A stretch of 14,955 nt of DNA from Candidatus Parcubacteria bacterium (GCA_026395675.1 JAPLYF010000075.1:1-14955); one strand, 5' to 3'. Positions 1-6,582 are shown, counted from the first letter of the stretch. Numbers and translations are program-made. Notes: generated by a model not told the origin, from the letters alone.

Positions 1-2384
1 GAGACATTTGCTTTAGTGCGTGAGGCAAGCAAACGTACGCTCGGACTACGTCATTATGACGTTCAACTGATCGGTGGCATGGTTCTGCACCAAGGTAGTA
101 TCGCCGAAATGCGCACAGGTGAAGGTAAAACTTTAGTTGCAACGCTTGCGGCTTATCTCAATTCTTTATCAGGTAAAGGCGTACACATAGTTACCGTAAA
201 TGATTATCTTGCAAAACGCGACAGCCAATGGATGGGACCTATTTTTGAGTTTTTAGGGCTTACAGTGGGATTTGTTTCGCACGATATGAGTAACGAAGAA
301 CGCCGTAAAATGTACTCCTGCGATATTACCTATGTAACCAATAATGAGATAGGTTTTGATTATTTGCGCGATAATATGGTCCAAAGCTTAGCGGAAAAAG
401 CTCAGCGCGATTTGTATTATGCCATTGTGGATGAAGTTGATAGCATTTTGATTGATGAAGCCAGGACGCCTTTGATTATTTCCGCGCCTGATGCTGAATC
501 AACAGATAAGTATTATCAGTTTGCCAAATTAGTCACAATTTTAAAAGCCAATGAGGATTATAATATTGATGAAAAAATGCACAGCGTCACTTTTTCAGAA
601 GCTGGCCAGGAAAAAGCAGCCAAGCAATTGGGTTTTGATCCCTGGGTACAGATGGATTATGAGTCCACTTTCCACTTAGAAGCCGCTTTAAAAGCCCTGA
701 CTTTATTTGCTAAAGAAAAAGAATATGTGGTTAAAGACGGTGAAATTATTATTGTTGATGAATTTACCGGCCGCTTAATGTATGGCCGCCGCTATTCTGA
801 AGGCATTCATCAGGCAATTGAAGCCAAAGAAGGCTTACAGATCCAGAAAGAAAGCAAGACTTTGGCAACGATTACTTTTCAGAATTTATTCCGTTTATAT
901 GAAAAATTAGCAGGCATGACTGGCACGGCTCTGACTGAGGCGGAAGAATTTTTCAAAATTTATAAATTAGATGTGGTAGAAGTTCCGACTAATAAATCAA
1001 TGATCCGCCAGAACCTAAATGATTTAATTTATAAAAATGAGCAGGTTAAGTTTCAGGCTGTGATTGAAGATGTAAGAAAGCGCCAAGAAGCCGGCCAGCC
1101 AATTTTAATCGGCACAATTTCCATTGAAAAAAATGAATATTTAGCCAAACTACTGGAAAAAAACGGGATTAAGCACAATATTTTAAATGCCAAGAATCAC
1201 GAGCGTGAGGCTGAATTTATTGCTCAGGCTGGCCGTTTGGGTTCTGTCACTTTAGCCACTAATATGGCTGGCCGCGGCGTGGATATTATTTTAGGCGGTA
1301 ATCCGCCTGATTCAGTTGAAGCGCAGAAAGTGAAAGAACTGGGCGGTTTGCATGTCATTGGCACTGAAAGGCATGAAGCGCGGCGCATTGACAACCAGTT
1401 GCGCGGCCGGGCTGGCCGCCAAGGCGATGCTGGCTCTTCGCAGTTTTTTGTTTCTCTGGAAGATGATTTAATGCGCATTTTTGGTTCTGACCGGATTAAA
1501 CATATTATGGAAACATTGCACATGCCTGAGGAAATTCCTATTGAGAATCGCTTTATCTCAAAATCATTAGAACAAGCCCAAAAAAAAGTGGAAGGCAATA
1601 ATTTTGATATCCGCAAACATTTAGTTGATTATGATGATGTTTTGAATAAGCATCGTGACGTGATTTATGCTAAGCGCCACGAGATTTTGGAAATTGCGGA
1701 AAATTTTAAAACAGACGTGGCTCTTAAAACGAGGGCCAATGGAATTTACAGGAAATTTATGAAGTTGCCAGTACGATTTTTCCCATTGAGGAAAAAGACA
1801 GGATAAAGCTTGAAGAAATCAGGAAAACAGCCGGTGATCGGGCTGCCGATGCTCAGGCGCGTACGAAAATTATTGATTACCTGGTTACCTTGGCCAATAA
1901 GGCCTATGATAATCTGGAAAAGCAGATTAACGATGCCAAATTTATGAAAGCCATTGAAAAAGGCGTGTTATTGCGTTCCATTGATTATTTCTGGATTCAT
2001 CATCTGGAAGAGATAAACCATCTGCGTACTGGCATTGGTCTGCGCGGCTATGGCCAATTAGATCCTTTGGTTGAATACAAAAAAGAGGCCTTTCATTTGT
2101 TTAATGAACTCTTAAATAATATTCAAAAGCAAACCGTGTACGGTATTTTTAAAGTGGCCGTAGTTCAGCAAATGGCGCCAAGCTTAGTTGAGCAGGCCAA
2201 AAAATATGTTGGCGCGCCAGAAACAATGGAAAAAGGCGCTAATCCTTTTATTGCGGACGCTAATGTTTATGGCGATCAGGGAAATCGGACTCAAGAATTG
2301 GTGAAAAAAAGAGGGGAAGTGGGCAGGAATGAGCCTTGTCCGTGCGGGTCTGGGAAAAAGTATAAAAAATGTTGCGGGCAATAA
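1..2384 (+). CDS. secA: Preprotein translocase ATPase SecA, 5' partial, interrupted by an apparent frameshift
   Basis: SecA is the ATPase that pushes unfolded preproteins through SecYEG. Coding starts at base 1 in frame 1 ([11 protein letters not shown]), matching E. coli SecA near residue 70, so the N-terminus lies upstream; the GTG at 16 is an internal valine. Visible landmarks are Walker A MRTGEGKT (109-132), Walker [12 protein letters not shown] (from 430), the preprotein-binding region, [15 protein letters not shown], the arginine-finger segment [19 protein letters not shown], the helical scaffold region, and a C-terminal SEC-C zinc motif [14 protein letters not shown]. The reading frame changes from frame 1 to frame 3 between about 1728 and 1742. 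Frame 3 then continues as recognisable SecA ([17 protein letters not shown] onward) to TAA at 2384. Apart from that break the protein looks complete and conserved, so a sequencing or assembly error is as likely as a real mutation. Family assignment is certain. Confidence 0.97.
1725..1743 (+). other. secA: Frameshift site in secA
   Basis: Frame 3 has a TAA at 1725-1727, while frame 1 loses SecA similarity after the codons for LKTRA and stops at 1806. Restoring one continuous protein needs one added base (or two removed) between 1728 and 1742. No X-XXY-YYZ slippery heptamer lies in the correct frame here, so programmed frameshifting is not supported. Confidence 0.8.
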
Positions 2385-2385
2385 T

Positions 2386-2595
2386 ATGATTAAATTCGGG
2401 AAATACAGACATTATAAAGGGAAAGAATATCAAGTAATTGGCGTAGCTAAACATAGCGAAACGCTTGAAGAATTTGTGGTTTACAAACAATTATATGGGA
2501 ATGGCAGTTTATGGGTTCGGCCAGTAAAAATGTTTTTAGAAAAAGTTGAAATAAATGGGGAAAAAGTTCCTAGATTTAAATTTATAAAAAAGTAA
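2386..2595 (+). CDS. DUF1653 family protein
   Basis: This is a 69-aa protein of the uncharacterised DUF1653 family. The family pattern is plain: GKYRHYKGKEYQVIGVAKHS near the N-terminus, then EEFVVYKQLYG, LWVRPVKMF and finally VPRFKFI. The length is that of a stand-alone single-domain member. The start chosen is ATG at 2386, one base after the secA stop; an earlier in-frame ATG at 2329 would overlap the conserved SecA zinc motif and adds no family sequence. No Shine-Dalgarno is visible, and the tight spacing suggests translational coupling to secA. The molecular function of the family is not known to me. The context (co-directional with secA and a peptidase-like gene) does not define a role. 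Confidence 0.9.
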   Translation: MIKFGKYRHYKGKEYQVIGVAKHSETLEEFVVYKQLYGNGSLWVRPVKMFLEKVEINGEKVPRFKFIKK

Positions 2596-2597
2596 AC

Positions 2598-3221
2598 ATG
2601 AAATTATTTTTAACATCAGCTGGATTAAAAAATGAAAAAGTTAAAGCTGAATTTATTAAATTATTTGCTAAGCCCTTTGCTCAAATTAGGGCAATAATGT
2701 TTTCTTTAGTCGGCAATAAGGAACAAGAATTTTATGTCGATGAATCCATTCAGGAATTATTAGATTTAGGAATTAAAAAAGAAAACTTGCAGCTTTTTAA
2801 TCTGGTCGAAGATAAAAAATGTGAAGATTTAAATAATTTTGATTTGGTTTATATTTGCGGCGGTAATACTTTTCATTATCTAGATAGATTAAGAAAATTA
2901 GGCTGTTTTGATAAGATTAAGGATTTTGTTAATAAAGGTGGGCTTTATTTTGGCGTAAGCGCTGGCAGTGTTATAGCAGGACCAAATATAAATATTTCCA
3001 GTCCTTGGGATGAAAATGATATTGGCATAACCGATTTTGCAGGACTCAATTTTATTGATTTTGCGATTTGTCCGCACTATGAAAGTAAAGATGATGAGAT
3101 TATCAAACAAAGACAGAAAGATTTAAATATTCCGGTTAGATTATTAAAAGATGATCAAGTGTTTATTGTTTTAGATAATGAAATAAAATTAGTAGGCGAG
3201 GGAGAGGAAAGAAAATTATGA
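2598..3221 (+). CDS. Peptidase S51 (dipeptidase E-like) family protein
   Basis: This 207-aa protein has the class-I glutamine-amidotransferase-like fold of the S51 family, whose best-known member, PepE, cleaves Asp-Xaa dipeptides in the cytoplasm. Visible signatures are the [12 protein letters not shown] strand-loop (residues 88-99), the nucleophile elbow GVSAGS with the predicted catalytic Ser121, and a downstream CPHYES segment with His160 as the probable catalytic histidine. No signal peptide is present. Length is slightly short for the family but covers the core. ATG at 2598 follows the preceding stop by two bases, and its own TGA overlaps the next start (ATGA at 3218-3221), indicating an operon with translational coupling. 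Substrate specificity cannot be read from the sequence; cyanophycinase-like or other S51 activities remain possible. Confidence 0.88.
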   Translation: MKLFLTSAGLKNEKVKAEFIKLFAKPFAQIRAIMFSLVGNKEQEFYVDESIQELLDLGIKKENLQLFNLVEDKKCEDLNNFDLVYICGGNTFHYLDRLRKLGCFDKIKDFVNKGGLYFGVSAGSVIAGPNINISSPWDENDIGITDFAGLNFIDFAICPHYESKDDEIIKQRQKDLNIPVRLLKDDQVFIVLDNEIKLVGEGEERKL

Positions 3222-3520
3222 AATACAACAAACTCGTCCGTGATAAAATTCCAGAGATAATTAAGCAAAAAGGGGAGACACCGATTACTCACATTGCCGG
3301 AGATGAGGAATATTGGCAGAAGCTAAAAGAAAAATTACTGGAAGAAGCAAATGAATTTAATGCCAAATCCAATGAAGAAGAATTGGCAGATATTTATGAA
3401 GTCATTGATGCCATTATTGAATACAAAAAATTTAATAAAGATGAAGTATTAATGATACAAAAAGACAATGCTGAAAAACGAGGCAAATTTAAAGAAAGAA
3501 TAATTTTAGATAAATCTTAA
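3218..3520 (+). CDS. MazG / phosphoribosyl-ATP pyrophosphohydrolase-like protein
   Basis: This 100-aa all-alpha NTP pyrophosphatase-like protein starts with the family hallmark [14 protein letters not shown]. It carries the metal-binding acidic pattern LLEEANEF (about residues 40-47) and [13 protein letters not shown] (about 54-66), the EExxE...ExxD arrangement of the MazG/PRA-PH superfamily. Such small members are usually viewed as house-cleaning enzymes hydrolysing non-canonical NTPs; a histidine-biosynthesis role is unlikely because no his gene is near. The start overlaps the stop of the S51 gene by four bases. A purine-rich GGGAGAGGAAAG upstream is the only Shine-Dalgarno-like sequence among the plus-strand genes here, but its spacing is long. 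Its last 36 bases recur at 3949-3984 after the next gene. Confidence 0.88.
   Translation: MKYNKLVRDKIPEIIKQKGETPITHIAGDEEYWQKLKEKLLEEANEFNAKSNEEELADIYEVIDAIIEYKKFNKDEVLMIQKDNAEKRGKFKERIILDKS
3485..3520 (+). repeat. 3' end of pyrophosphohydrolase gene, direct repeat copy 1
   Basis: These 36 bases encode [11 protein letters not shown] and the stop. A 36-base copy at 3949-3984, with 29 identical positions by eye, follows the next gene and ends in the same ATCTTAA. The copies are the same length and 464 bases apart. Confidence 0.8.
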
Positions 3521-3533
3521 TTTAATTTTTTTT

Positions 3534-3950
3534 ATGAATAGTATTGAACAGCCAAAAAGATGGGAATATCATCGGGTATTACCTGAAGATAATAAGGTAG
3601 TAGCCGATTTTATAGAATCGCTGCATAATGAATACCCAGCAGGTGATTTTACGATCGAAAAATTTTCCAAAGATAAATCGCCAAGAAGAGAGCCCATAGA
3701 ATTGGGAGTAGCCAAATTTACTCAATTAATAAGGCAATTAAAAAATCCGCCGATCAGGCCGTCGATTATAAATGAAATTATTCCTGGATATAGTAGTAAA
3801 AGTCATGAGGAGGAAAAAGTTTTAGAGTTTATGGCTAGAGATTTTATGATTAATGGCGAAGAGCATCTTATTTATATTAGAATTCCTGATAATGCGGAAA
3901 ACCGTAAAAAAATAGATGAATTAATTAAAAAAGTAGAAAAAAAGAAGTAA
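3534..3950 (+). CDS. Hypothetical protein inserted at the end of the pyrophosphohydrolase gene
   Basis: This 138-aa protein is not recognised. It begins MNSIEQPKRWEYHRVLP and ends in a lysine-rich helix (ENRKKIDELIKKVEKKK). It has no predicted signal peptide or membrane segment; composition is charged and soluble with a proline-containing middle (LKNPPIRPSIINEIIPGY). No Shine-Dalgarno precedes ATG at 3534, which lies 13 bases after the previous stop in an AT-rich spacer. Codon use resembles the plus-strand neighbours, so coding is likely. The gene lies exactly between two copies of the 3' end of the pyrophosphohydrolase gene, which suggests it arrived by an insertion or recombination that duplicated that end. 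No function can be assigned. Confidence 0.7.
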   Translation: MNSIEQPKRWEYHRVLPEDNKVVADFIESLHNEYPAGDFTIEKFSKDKSPRREPIELGVAKFTQLIRQLKNPPIRPSIINEIIPGYSSKSHEEEKVLEFMARDFMINGEEHLIYIRIPDNAENRKKIDELIKKVEKKK

Positions 3951-3984
3951 ATTTAAAGAAAGAATTATACAGGAAGAATCTTAA
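3949..3984 (+). repeat. Displaced duplicate of the pyrophosphohydrolase 3' end, copy 2
   Basis: In the matching frame this remnant reads KFKERIIQEES followed by TAA, closely resembling the end of the intact gene ([11 protein letters not shown]). It overlaps the stop of the orphan ORF by two bases and runs straight into the terminator, as the original gene end presumably did. Confidence 0.75.
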
Positions 3985-4015
3985 AAAACCGAAAGTTAAA
4001 ACTCTCGGTTTTTTT
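3983..4015 (+). terminator. Rho-independent terminator of the secA-side gene run
   Basis: AAAAAACCGAAAG (3983-3995) pairs with CTCTCGGTTTTTT (4002-4014) with one internal mismatch across a 6-base loop. The descending arm is itself a T run. Confidence 0.9.
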
Positions 4016-4020
4016 AAAAT

Positions 4021-4049
4021 AAAAAAAGAGGGGATTAAAGGTTCCCCTC
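4021..4049 (-). terminator. Rho-independent terminator of the DUF1874-like operon
   Basis: On the minus strand GAGGGGA and TCCCCTC (4028-4034 with 4043-4049) form a 7-bp stem with an 8-base loop, followed by seven T (complement of 4021-4027). It faces the plus-strand terminator just upstream. Confidence 0.9.
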
Positions 4050-4063
4050 GGACCTGTTTTCGT

Positions 4064-4402
4064 TTATGCCACGGTGTAGATCGAGAAGCTAAATGTGGCT
4101 TTCTCAATCTCTTCTGAATTGTACTCATGACGGTCAGTGAGTCGCGGAAGTCCGCGAACTCCCATTATGATCACGGAATCACTGGAGCTGAGAGCCACGC
4201 AAGGCGGTGCCTCAGGAATCGAGACATCAATCCCGAAACGCGATTTCATCGCGTCGATGGTGGCTTTGTGGCTTGGGTTGCAACAGGACTCGATACCCTG
4301 TGCTAATATTTCCTTCACTTCCTCGACGGAAAGTCCTCGGCGACTGATATTGCAGTCGCCAATGAACATTGAATCCGCCAGTGCGAAACCGAAATATATC
4401 AT
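4064..4402 (-). CDS. Candidate DUF1874 (STIV B116 / AcrIII-1 ring-nuclease-like) protein
   Basis: This 112-aa protein starts at ATG 4402, preceded by GGGAG seven bases upstream. Read against the DUF1874 pattern as I recall it from archaeal virus proteins, it matches over its length. An opening strand YFGFALADSMF corresponds to YLANAFSINML; NPSHKATIDAMKSRFG to NAIGHDSTINLVNTLCG; then VIIM; then LPRLTDRHEYNSEEI to the RLEEG...EI segment; and an aromatic closing strand FSFSIYTV. His45 falls on the catalytic histidine of AcrIII-1 (His47 in SIRV1 gp29) and Arg87 on Arg85, while the catalytic glutamate position is Asp90. Other ligand-contact positions are not kept. DUF1874 proteins with this activity cleave cyclic tetra-adenylate and blunt type III CRISPR signalling; some members (such as YddF of ICEBs1) have no proven function. 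Family call is moderate; activity is inference. It is the second gene of a two-gene operon with visibly higher GC than the flanks. Confidence 0.55.
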   Translation of the reverse strand: MIYFGFALADSMFIGDCNISRRGLSVEEVKEILAQGIESCCNPSHKATIDAMKSRFGIDVSIPEAPPCVALSSSDSVIIMGVRGLPRLTDRHEYNSEEIEKATFSFSIYTVA

Positions 4403-4423
4403 TTATTTTCTCCCTTTCCTTAG

Positions 4424-4807
4424 CTAGGCTGCTTTTTTCTCGTTAAGATATTCACAATTTCCCCAGCCGGGAAACTGTGACCAAAGTGCCCAATGGCGAT
4501 TTGCTGGATGAGTTGAAGCGTTACTGCTGGAAATCTCGACCTTGCATATGGCCCAGTAGGGCAGATAAAGATTGAGTTTTTCGCAGAACAGAGTTCCGGG
4601 TTGAGAAAGATCGATCTGGCCCAACTCTTTGGCGGTAAGGCGCAGGTAAATCCATTTTTCATGGTATTCCCATGCGTACTGCACAAGCGTCTGGCCGTGT
4701 TTAAAGTGGGTGCCCAATCTTGCGAAACCCACAAAGTTAAACAGATGTTCCAGGATGGCAGGGCCAGCCATCTGAATCCTGACGAAAAGCTTATTGCTTT
4801 TGTCCAT
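4424..4807 (-). CDS. Hypothetical protein, first gene of the DUF1874-like operon
   Basis: This 127-aa protein is not recognised. The start is fixed at ATG 4807 (MDKSNKLFVRIQMAG) by AAGGAG at 4815-4820, seven bases upstream; an in-frame ATG at 4825 would lie above that site. The sequence is soluble, rich in aromatic residues (nine Trp or Tyr in the C-terminal half, for example LNLYLPYWAICK and HWALWSQFPGW), with no membrane segment or signal peptide. It ends in a short Lys/Ala tail. The next gene begins 21 bases after its stop, so the two are co-transcribed from the promoter at 4863-4891. A 130-aa ORF in another frame of the same strand overlaps it but has no properly spaced Shine-Dalgarno. 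Partnership with the DUF1874-like protein is suggested only by co-transcription. Confidence 0.75.
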   Translation of the reverse strand: MDKSNKLFVRIQMAGPAILEHLFNFVGFARLGTHFKHGQTLVQYAWEYHEKWIYLRLTAKELGQIDLSQPGTLFCEKLNLYLPYWAICKVEISSSNASTHPANRHWALWSQFPGWGNCEYLNEKKAA

Positions 4808-4862
4808 TTCATTTCTCCTTTTCAAAGAATTTAACCAGCAAACTGCTAGTATAGATATTTAT

Positions 4863-4891
4863 AGTATAGCATACTTTAAAGATTTTGTCAA
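4863..4891 (-). promoter_or_regulatory. Sigma70-type promoter for the DUF1874-like operon
   Basis: On the minus strand TTGACA (4891-4886) and TATACT (4868-4863) are separated by 17 bases. The predicted start is near 4856, giving a leader of about 50 bases that contains the AAGGAG. The IS left end lies only 14 bases upstream of the -35. Confidence 0.88.
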
Positions 4892-4905
4892 GGGTTTGTT
4901 ATGGT

Positions 4906-4923
4906 TCAATACCTTTGCACCAC
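4906..4923 (+). repeat. Left terminal inverted repeat of the IS
   Basis: TCAATACCTTTGCACCAC matches the complement of 5853-5870 at 17 of 18 positions. Confidence 0.8.
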
Positions 4924-4943
4924 CCTGTGGTAAGCTGGGGTAT

Positions 4944-5870
4944 ATGCCATACACTATGAATCCAAAATTACCACATCTGCGCATGCAGACTGCGAAGCTA
5001 GTATTAAAACAAGGTTGGAGTACGCGACAAGCTGTGCAGACTGCGAAGCTAGTATTAAAACAAGGTTGGAGTACGCGACAAGCTGCCAGATATACAGGAT
5101 TTGACCACAGCACTATTGTCCGTTGGGTTAAGAAAGCAAGGTTAAGTAACAGACGGATTATTCCCACTGAAAGTTCACGCCCTAATCATCATCCCTTAGC
5201 CATTTCACACAAAACTGTCAGCGCAATTTTAGGGCATCGGAACAAGTATCATCGGTGCGCGGAAATTATCCATTATCAATTAAACAAGGACGGTATTTTT
5301 GTGAGTTTGTCTTCTGTTAAAAGAACGCTAAAACGTTATGGCCTAATTTACCCAAGCAAATGGAAAAAGTGGCATGTCTATCCGCCCCGCCCAATAGCTG
5401 AAAAACCAGGGGTTTTAGTGGAAATTGACTCAATGCAGGAAGGTTTACCGGAAGAACAATTACACCTTTATGCCTTAATTGATACCTGTTCTCGCTGGGG
5501 ATTTGCCAAGCCAGTAAAGATAGTTAATTCCTGGCAAAGTGCTAAGTTCTTTTTAGAGGCAAAGGATAAATCATTATTTAACTTCCGCATGATCCAATCA
5601 GACAATGGAAGTGAATTCGCCAAGTGGTTTAACAAACAACTGGTGGCTTCGGGAGTTAAACATCGCCATTCTCGGGTAAGAAGACCGACGGACAACGGAC
5701 ACGTTGAGAGATTTATTCGGACTATCCAGCAAGAATGCTTAGCGCGAAATCATAGAAGTTTTAAAGCTTGGCAAAAAGCTATTCCTGAATTTATTCATTA
5801 CTATAATACCGAGCGACCACACATGGGCATTAACATGAAAACACCTATTGAAGTGGTGCAAAGCTATTGA
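4944..5870 (+). CDS. IS481/IS3-like transposase (HTH plus rve DDE domain)
   Basis: This 308-aa transposase cuts and joins the IS ends. The N-terminal helix-turn-helix reads QGWSTRQAARYTGFDHSTIV and follows a duplicated helix segment. An HTH_21-like linker follows, then the retroviral-integrase-like catalytic core with the DDE residues visible in VEIDSMQ (first Asp), QSDNGSEF (second Asp) and HVERFIRTIQQE (Glu). The rve_3 tail YYNTERPHMGINMKTPIEVV closes the protein. All three catalytic residues are intact and there is no internal stop, so it may be active. The start is uncertain: ATG 4944 and 4956 are both in frame; the ORF is open upstream to 4794, but that extension would cross the minus-strand promoter and the left inverted repeat. 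No good Shine-Dalgarno is seen. The C-terminal VVQSY and the stop lie in the right inverted repeat. Confidence 0.9.
   Translation: MPYTMNPKLPHLRMQTAKLVLKQGWSTRQAVQTAKLVLKQGWSTRQAARYTGFDHSTIVRWVKKARLSNRRIIPTESSRPNHHPLAISHKTVSAILGHRNKYHRCAEIIHYQLNKDGIFVSLSSVKRTLKRYGLIYPSKWKKWHVYPPRPIAEKPGVLVEIDSMQEGLPEEQLHLYALIDTCSRWGFAKPVKIVNSWQSAKFFLEAKDKSLFNFRMIQSDNGSEFAKWFNKQLVASGVKHRHSRVRRPTDNGHVERFIRTIQQECLARNHRSFKAWQKAIPEFIHYYNTERPHMGINMKTPIEVVQSY
4984..5085 (+). repeat. 51-bp exact in-frame tandem duplication in the transposase HTH
   Basis: Bases 4984-5034 are repeated exactly at 5035-5085. Each unit encodes 17 residues beginning QTAKLVLKQGWSTRQA, so the first helices of the DNA-binding domain occur twice and the frame is kept. 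Confidence 0.97.
5853..5870 (-). repeat. Right terminal inverted repeat of the IS, overlapping the transposase stop
   Basis: The complement of GTGGTGCAAAGCTATTGA matches the left repeat with one mismatch. The TGA at 5868-5870 is the transposase stop codon. Confidence 0.8.
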
Positions 5871-5931
5871 CTAGAAAACACAGTTTGACTAAGAATTTTT
5901 GCTTATTTTAGGGATTTTTGGATAATTAAAC

Positions 5932-6048
5932 GGCGGCTAAGTGCGAGATTTGAACCCAATTAAATTAGGTTAATTGAGCGCACTTAGCCGCCCGCATCTA
6001 AATAACCTATTCGTAGATTAGTAATACATTCGCAGATTCGCATCAAAT
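5932..6048. repeat. 117-bp hairpin repeat, copy 1
   Basis: GGCGGCTAAGTGCG (5932-5945) is perfectly inverted at 5979-5992, enclosing 33 bases that hold a second imperfect inverted repeat (AACCCAATT / AATTAGGTT). The 61-base hairpin is 58/61 identical to copy 2 at 7332-7392. A 56-base AT-rich tail with degenerate ATTCGTAGATTAGTA-like units is also shared, at about 41 of 56 positions. No T run follows, so it is not a standard terminator. Bases 5871-5931 hold nothing else that I can identify. Confidence 0.9.
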
Positions 6049-6076
6049 AAAAAACGCCCCTATTTTGAGGCGTTTT
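6046..6076 (-). terminator. Terminator of the 49-aa gene
   Basis: On the minus strand AAAACGCC and GGCGTTTT (6069-6076 with 6051-6058) form an 8-bp stem around the stop codon, followed by T residues. The stem includes the last codons of the small gene. Confidence 0.85.
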
Positions 6077-6209
6077 GGCTATGTTTTGCTGAACAAAATT
6101 CCTTATTAATTACTGTATTAAACTCGTTCCAGGTTATGCCATCCAGGCCAAATACTTCCCATCTCAGGCATTGCCAGACCAAGAAAAAGAACCTTTTGAT
6201 TCTAGTCAT
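6060..6209 (-). CDS. Small hypothetical protein, 49 aa
   Basis: This short ORF begins MTRIKRFFFLVWQCLRWEVF and ends in a Ser/Lys tail. Support for coding comes from its signals: AAGGAG at 6216-6221, six bases before ATG 6209, a plausible promoter upstream and a terminator overlapping its stop. This is the same unit design as its larger minus-strand neighbours. The N-terminal 20 residues are basic then aromatic and hydrophobic, which could be a short membrane-associating helix, but no full membrane span is convincing. No family is recognised. A decayed gene retaining its control signals cannot be excluded. Confidence 0.55.
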   Translation of the reverse strand: MTRIKRFFFLVWQCLRWEVFGLDGITWNEFNTVINKEFCSAKHSQNASK

Positions 6210-6240
6210 TTGTATCTCCTTGTTTGTTTGGTCTGATTAG

Positions 6241-6267
6241 CTTATAATAAGTCAGATAAAATGTCAA
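6241..6267 (-). promoter_or_regulatory. Possible promoter for the 49-aa gene
   Basis: On the minus strand TTGACA (6267-6262) is followed after 15 bases by TATAAG (6246-6241). The spacer is shorter than the 17 seen in the other island promoters. Confidence 0.5.
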
Positions 6268-6290
6268 GTTTCTGGCATAAAACATTTTTT

Positions 6291-6323
6291 AAAAAAAATC
6301 AGGCAACCTTGTTTGGTTGCCTG
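6291..6323 (-). terminator. Terminator of the zinc-ribbon gene
   Basis: On the minus strand CAGGCAACC and GGTTGCCTG (6323-6315 with 6308-6300) form a perfect 9-bp stem with a 6-base loop, followed by eight T. Confidence 0.93.
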
Positions 6324-6352
6324 GAATGTCTTGATTTGGTTAGTTTGGTTCG

Positions 6353-6550
6353 TTAGTAAGGAGCGTTGCCAAGCTGCTCGAGTGCCTTGGCCGCGACGGG
6401 CGGTCGAAGCTGTCTTGCGGTTTTCGTTTCAGCCTCTTCCTTGGCCTGGCACTCGGTGCATTTGTTTGTTCCGCCGATGGACTTCAGCGCTTTTACGCGG
6501 GCTTCCGGAATTTCGTTTCCACATTCACAAACTGCTTGTTCTTTTGCCAC
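6353..6550 (-). CDS. Small DksA/TraR-type zinc-ribbon protein
   Basis: This 65-aa protein starts at GTG 6550, chosen because AAGGAGG (6562-6556) lies five bases upstream; an ATG at 6607 would run through a structured leader. The protein carries the DksA/TraR zinc-finger signature CECGNEIPEARVKALKS followed by CTECQ. The first cysteine pair is C-x-C rather than the usual C-x-x-C, so zinc geometry may differ. It lacks the long coiled-coil that carries the acidic tip of DksA, so action in the RNA polymerase secondary channel is not implied; many short members are phage- or plasmid-borne with unknown roles. The C-terminal 35 residues are Glu/Ala-rich, then Pro/Ala-rich. It is a monocistronic unit with promoter and terminator. 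GC content is visibly high. Confidence 0.8.
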   Translation of the reverse strand: MAKEQAVCECGNEIPEARVKALKSIGGTNKCTECQAKEEAETKTARQLRPPVAAKALEQLGNAPY

Positions 6551-6582
6551 AAATTCCTCCTTAAGGTTGTTTGGTAATTTAT

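Larger units (their letters stand above)
4906..5870 (+). mobile_element. IS481/IS3-like insertion sequence
   Basis: The element is bounded by an 18-base terminal inverted repeat with one mismatch: left TCAATACCTTTGCACCAC (4906-4923), right the complement of GTGGTGCAAAGCTATTGA (5853-5870). The right repeat encodes the last codons and TGA stop of the transposase. TGT trinucleotides about 9-10 bases outside each repeat (4897; complement at 5880) could be the true tips. No target-site duplication is obvious. It is a single-ORF element of about 965 bp, inserted just upstream of the minus-strand operon promoter. Confidence 0.8.

Noticed and set aside
1721..1743. Programmed -1 frameshift in secA
   Set aside because: CTTAAAAC is not an in-frame X-XXY-YYZ heptamer, and the alternative frame has a TAA at 1725-1727.
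2329..2385. Upstream start for the DUF1653 gene overlapping secA
   Set aside because: The extra 19 residues are the SecA zinc motif read in another frame; family sequence begins at 2386.
4420..4812. 130-aa minus-strand ORF overlapping the 127-aa gene
   Set aside because: Its ATG lies only two bases from the Shine-Dalgarno, whereas ATG 4807 in the other frame has ideal spacing.
4794..4943. N-terminal extension of the transposase
   Set aside because: It would cross the minus-strand promoter and the IS left inverted repeat, and its residues do not resemble a transposase N-terminus.
5932..5992. tRNA gene on the minus strand
   Set aside because: The complement contains a T-arm-like GGGTTCAAATCTC and a closing stem, but the unit is only about 61 bases, has no anticodon arm and no properly spaced CCA end.
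6313..6564. Plus-strand ORFs opposite the zinc-ribbon gene
   Set aside because: They have no ribosome-binding site or recognisable domain and are the antisense of a gene with a clear zinc-finger signature, Shine-Dalgarno, promoter and terminator.
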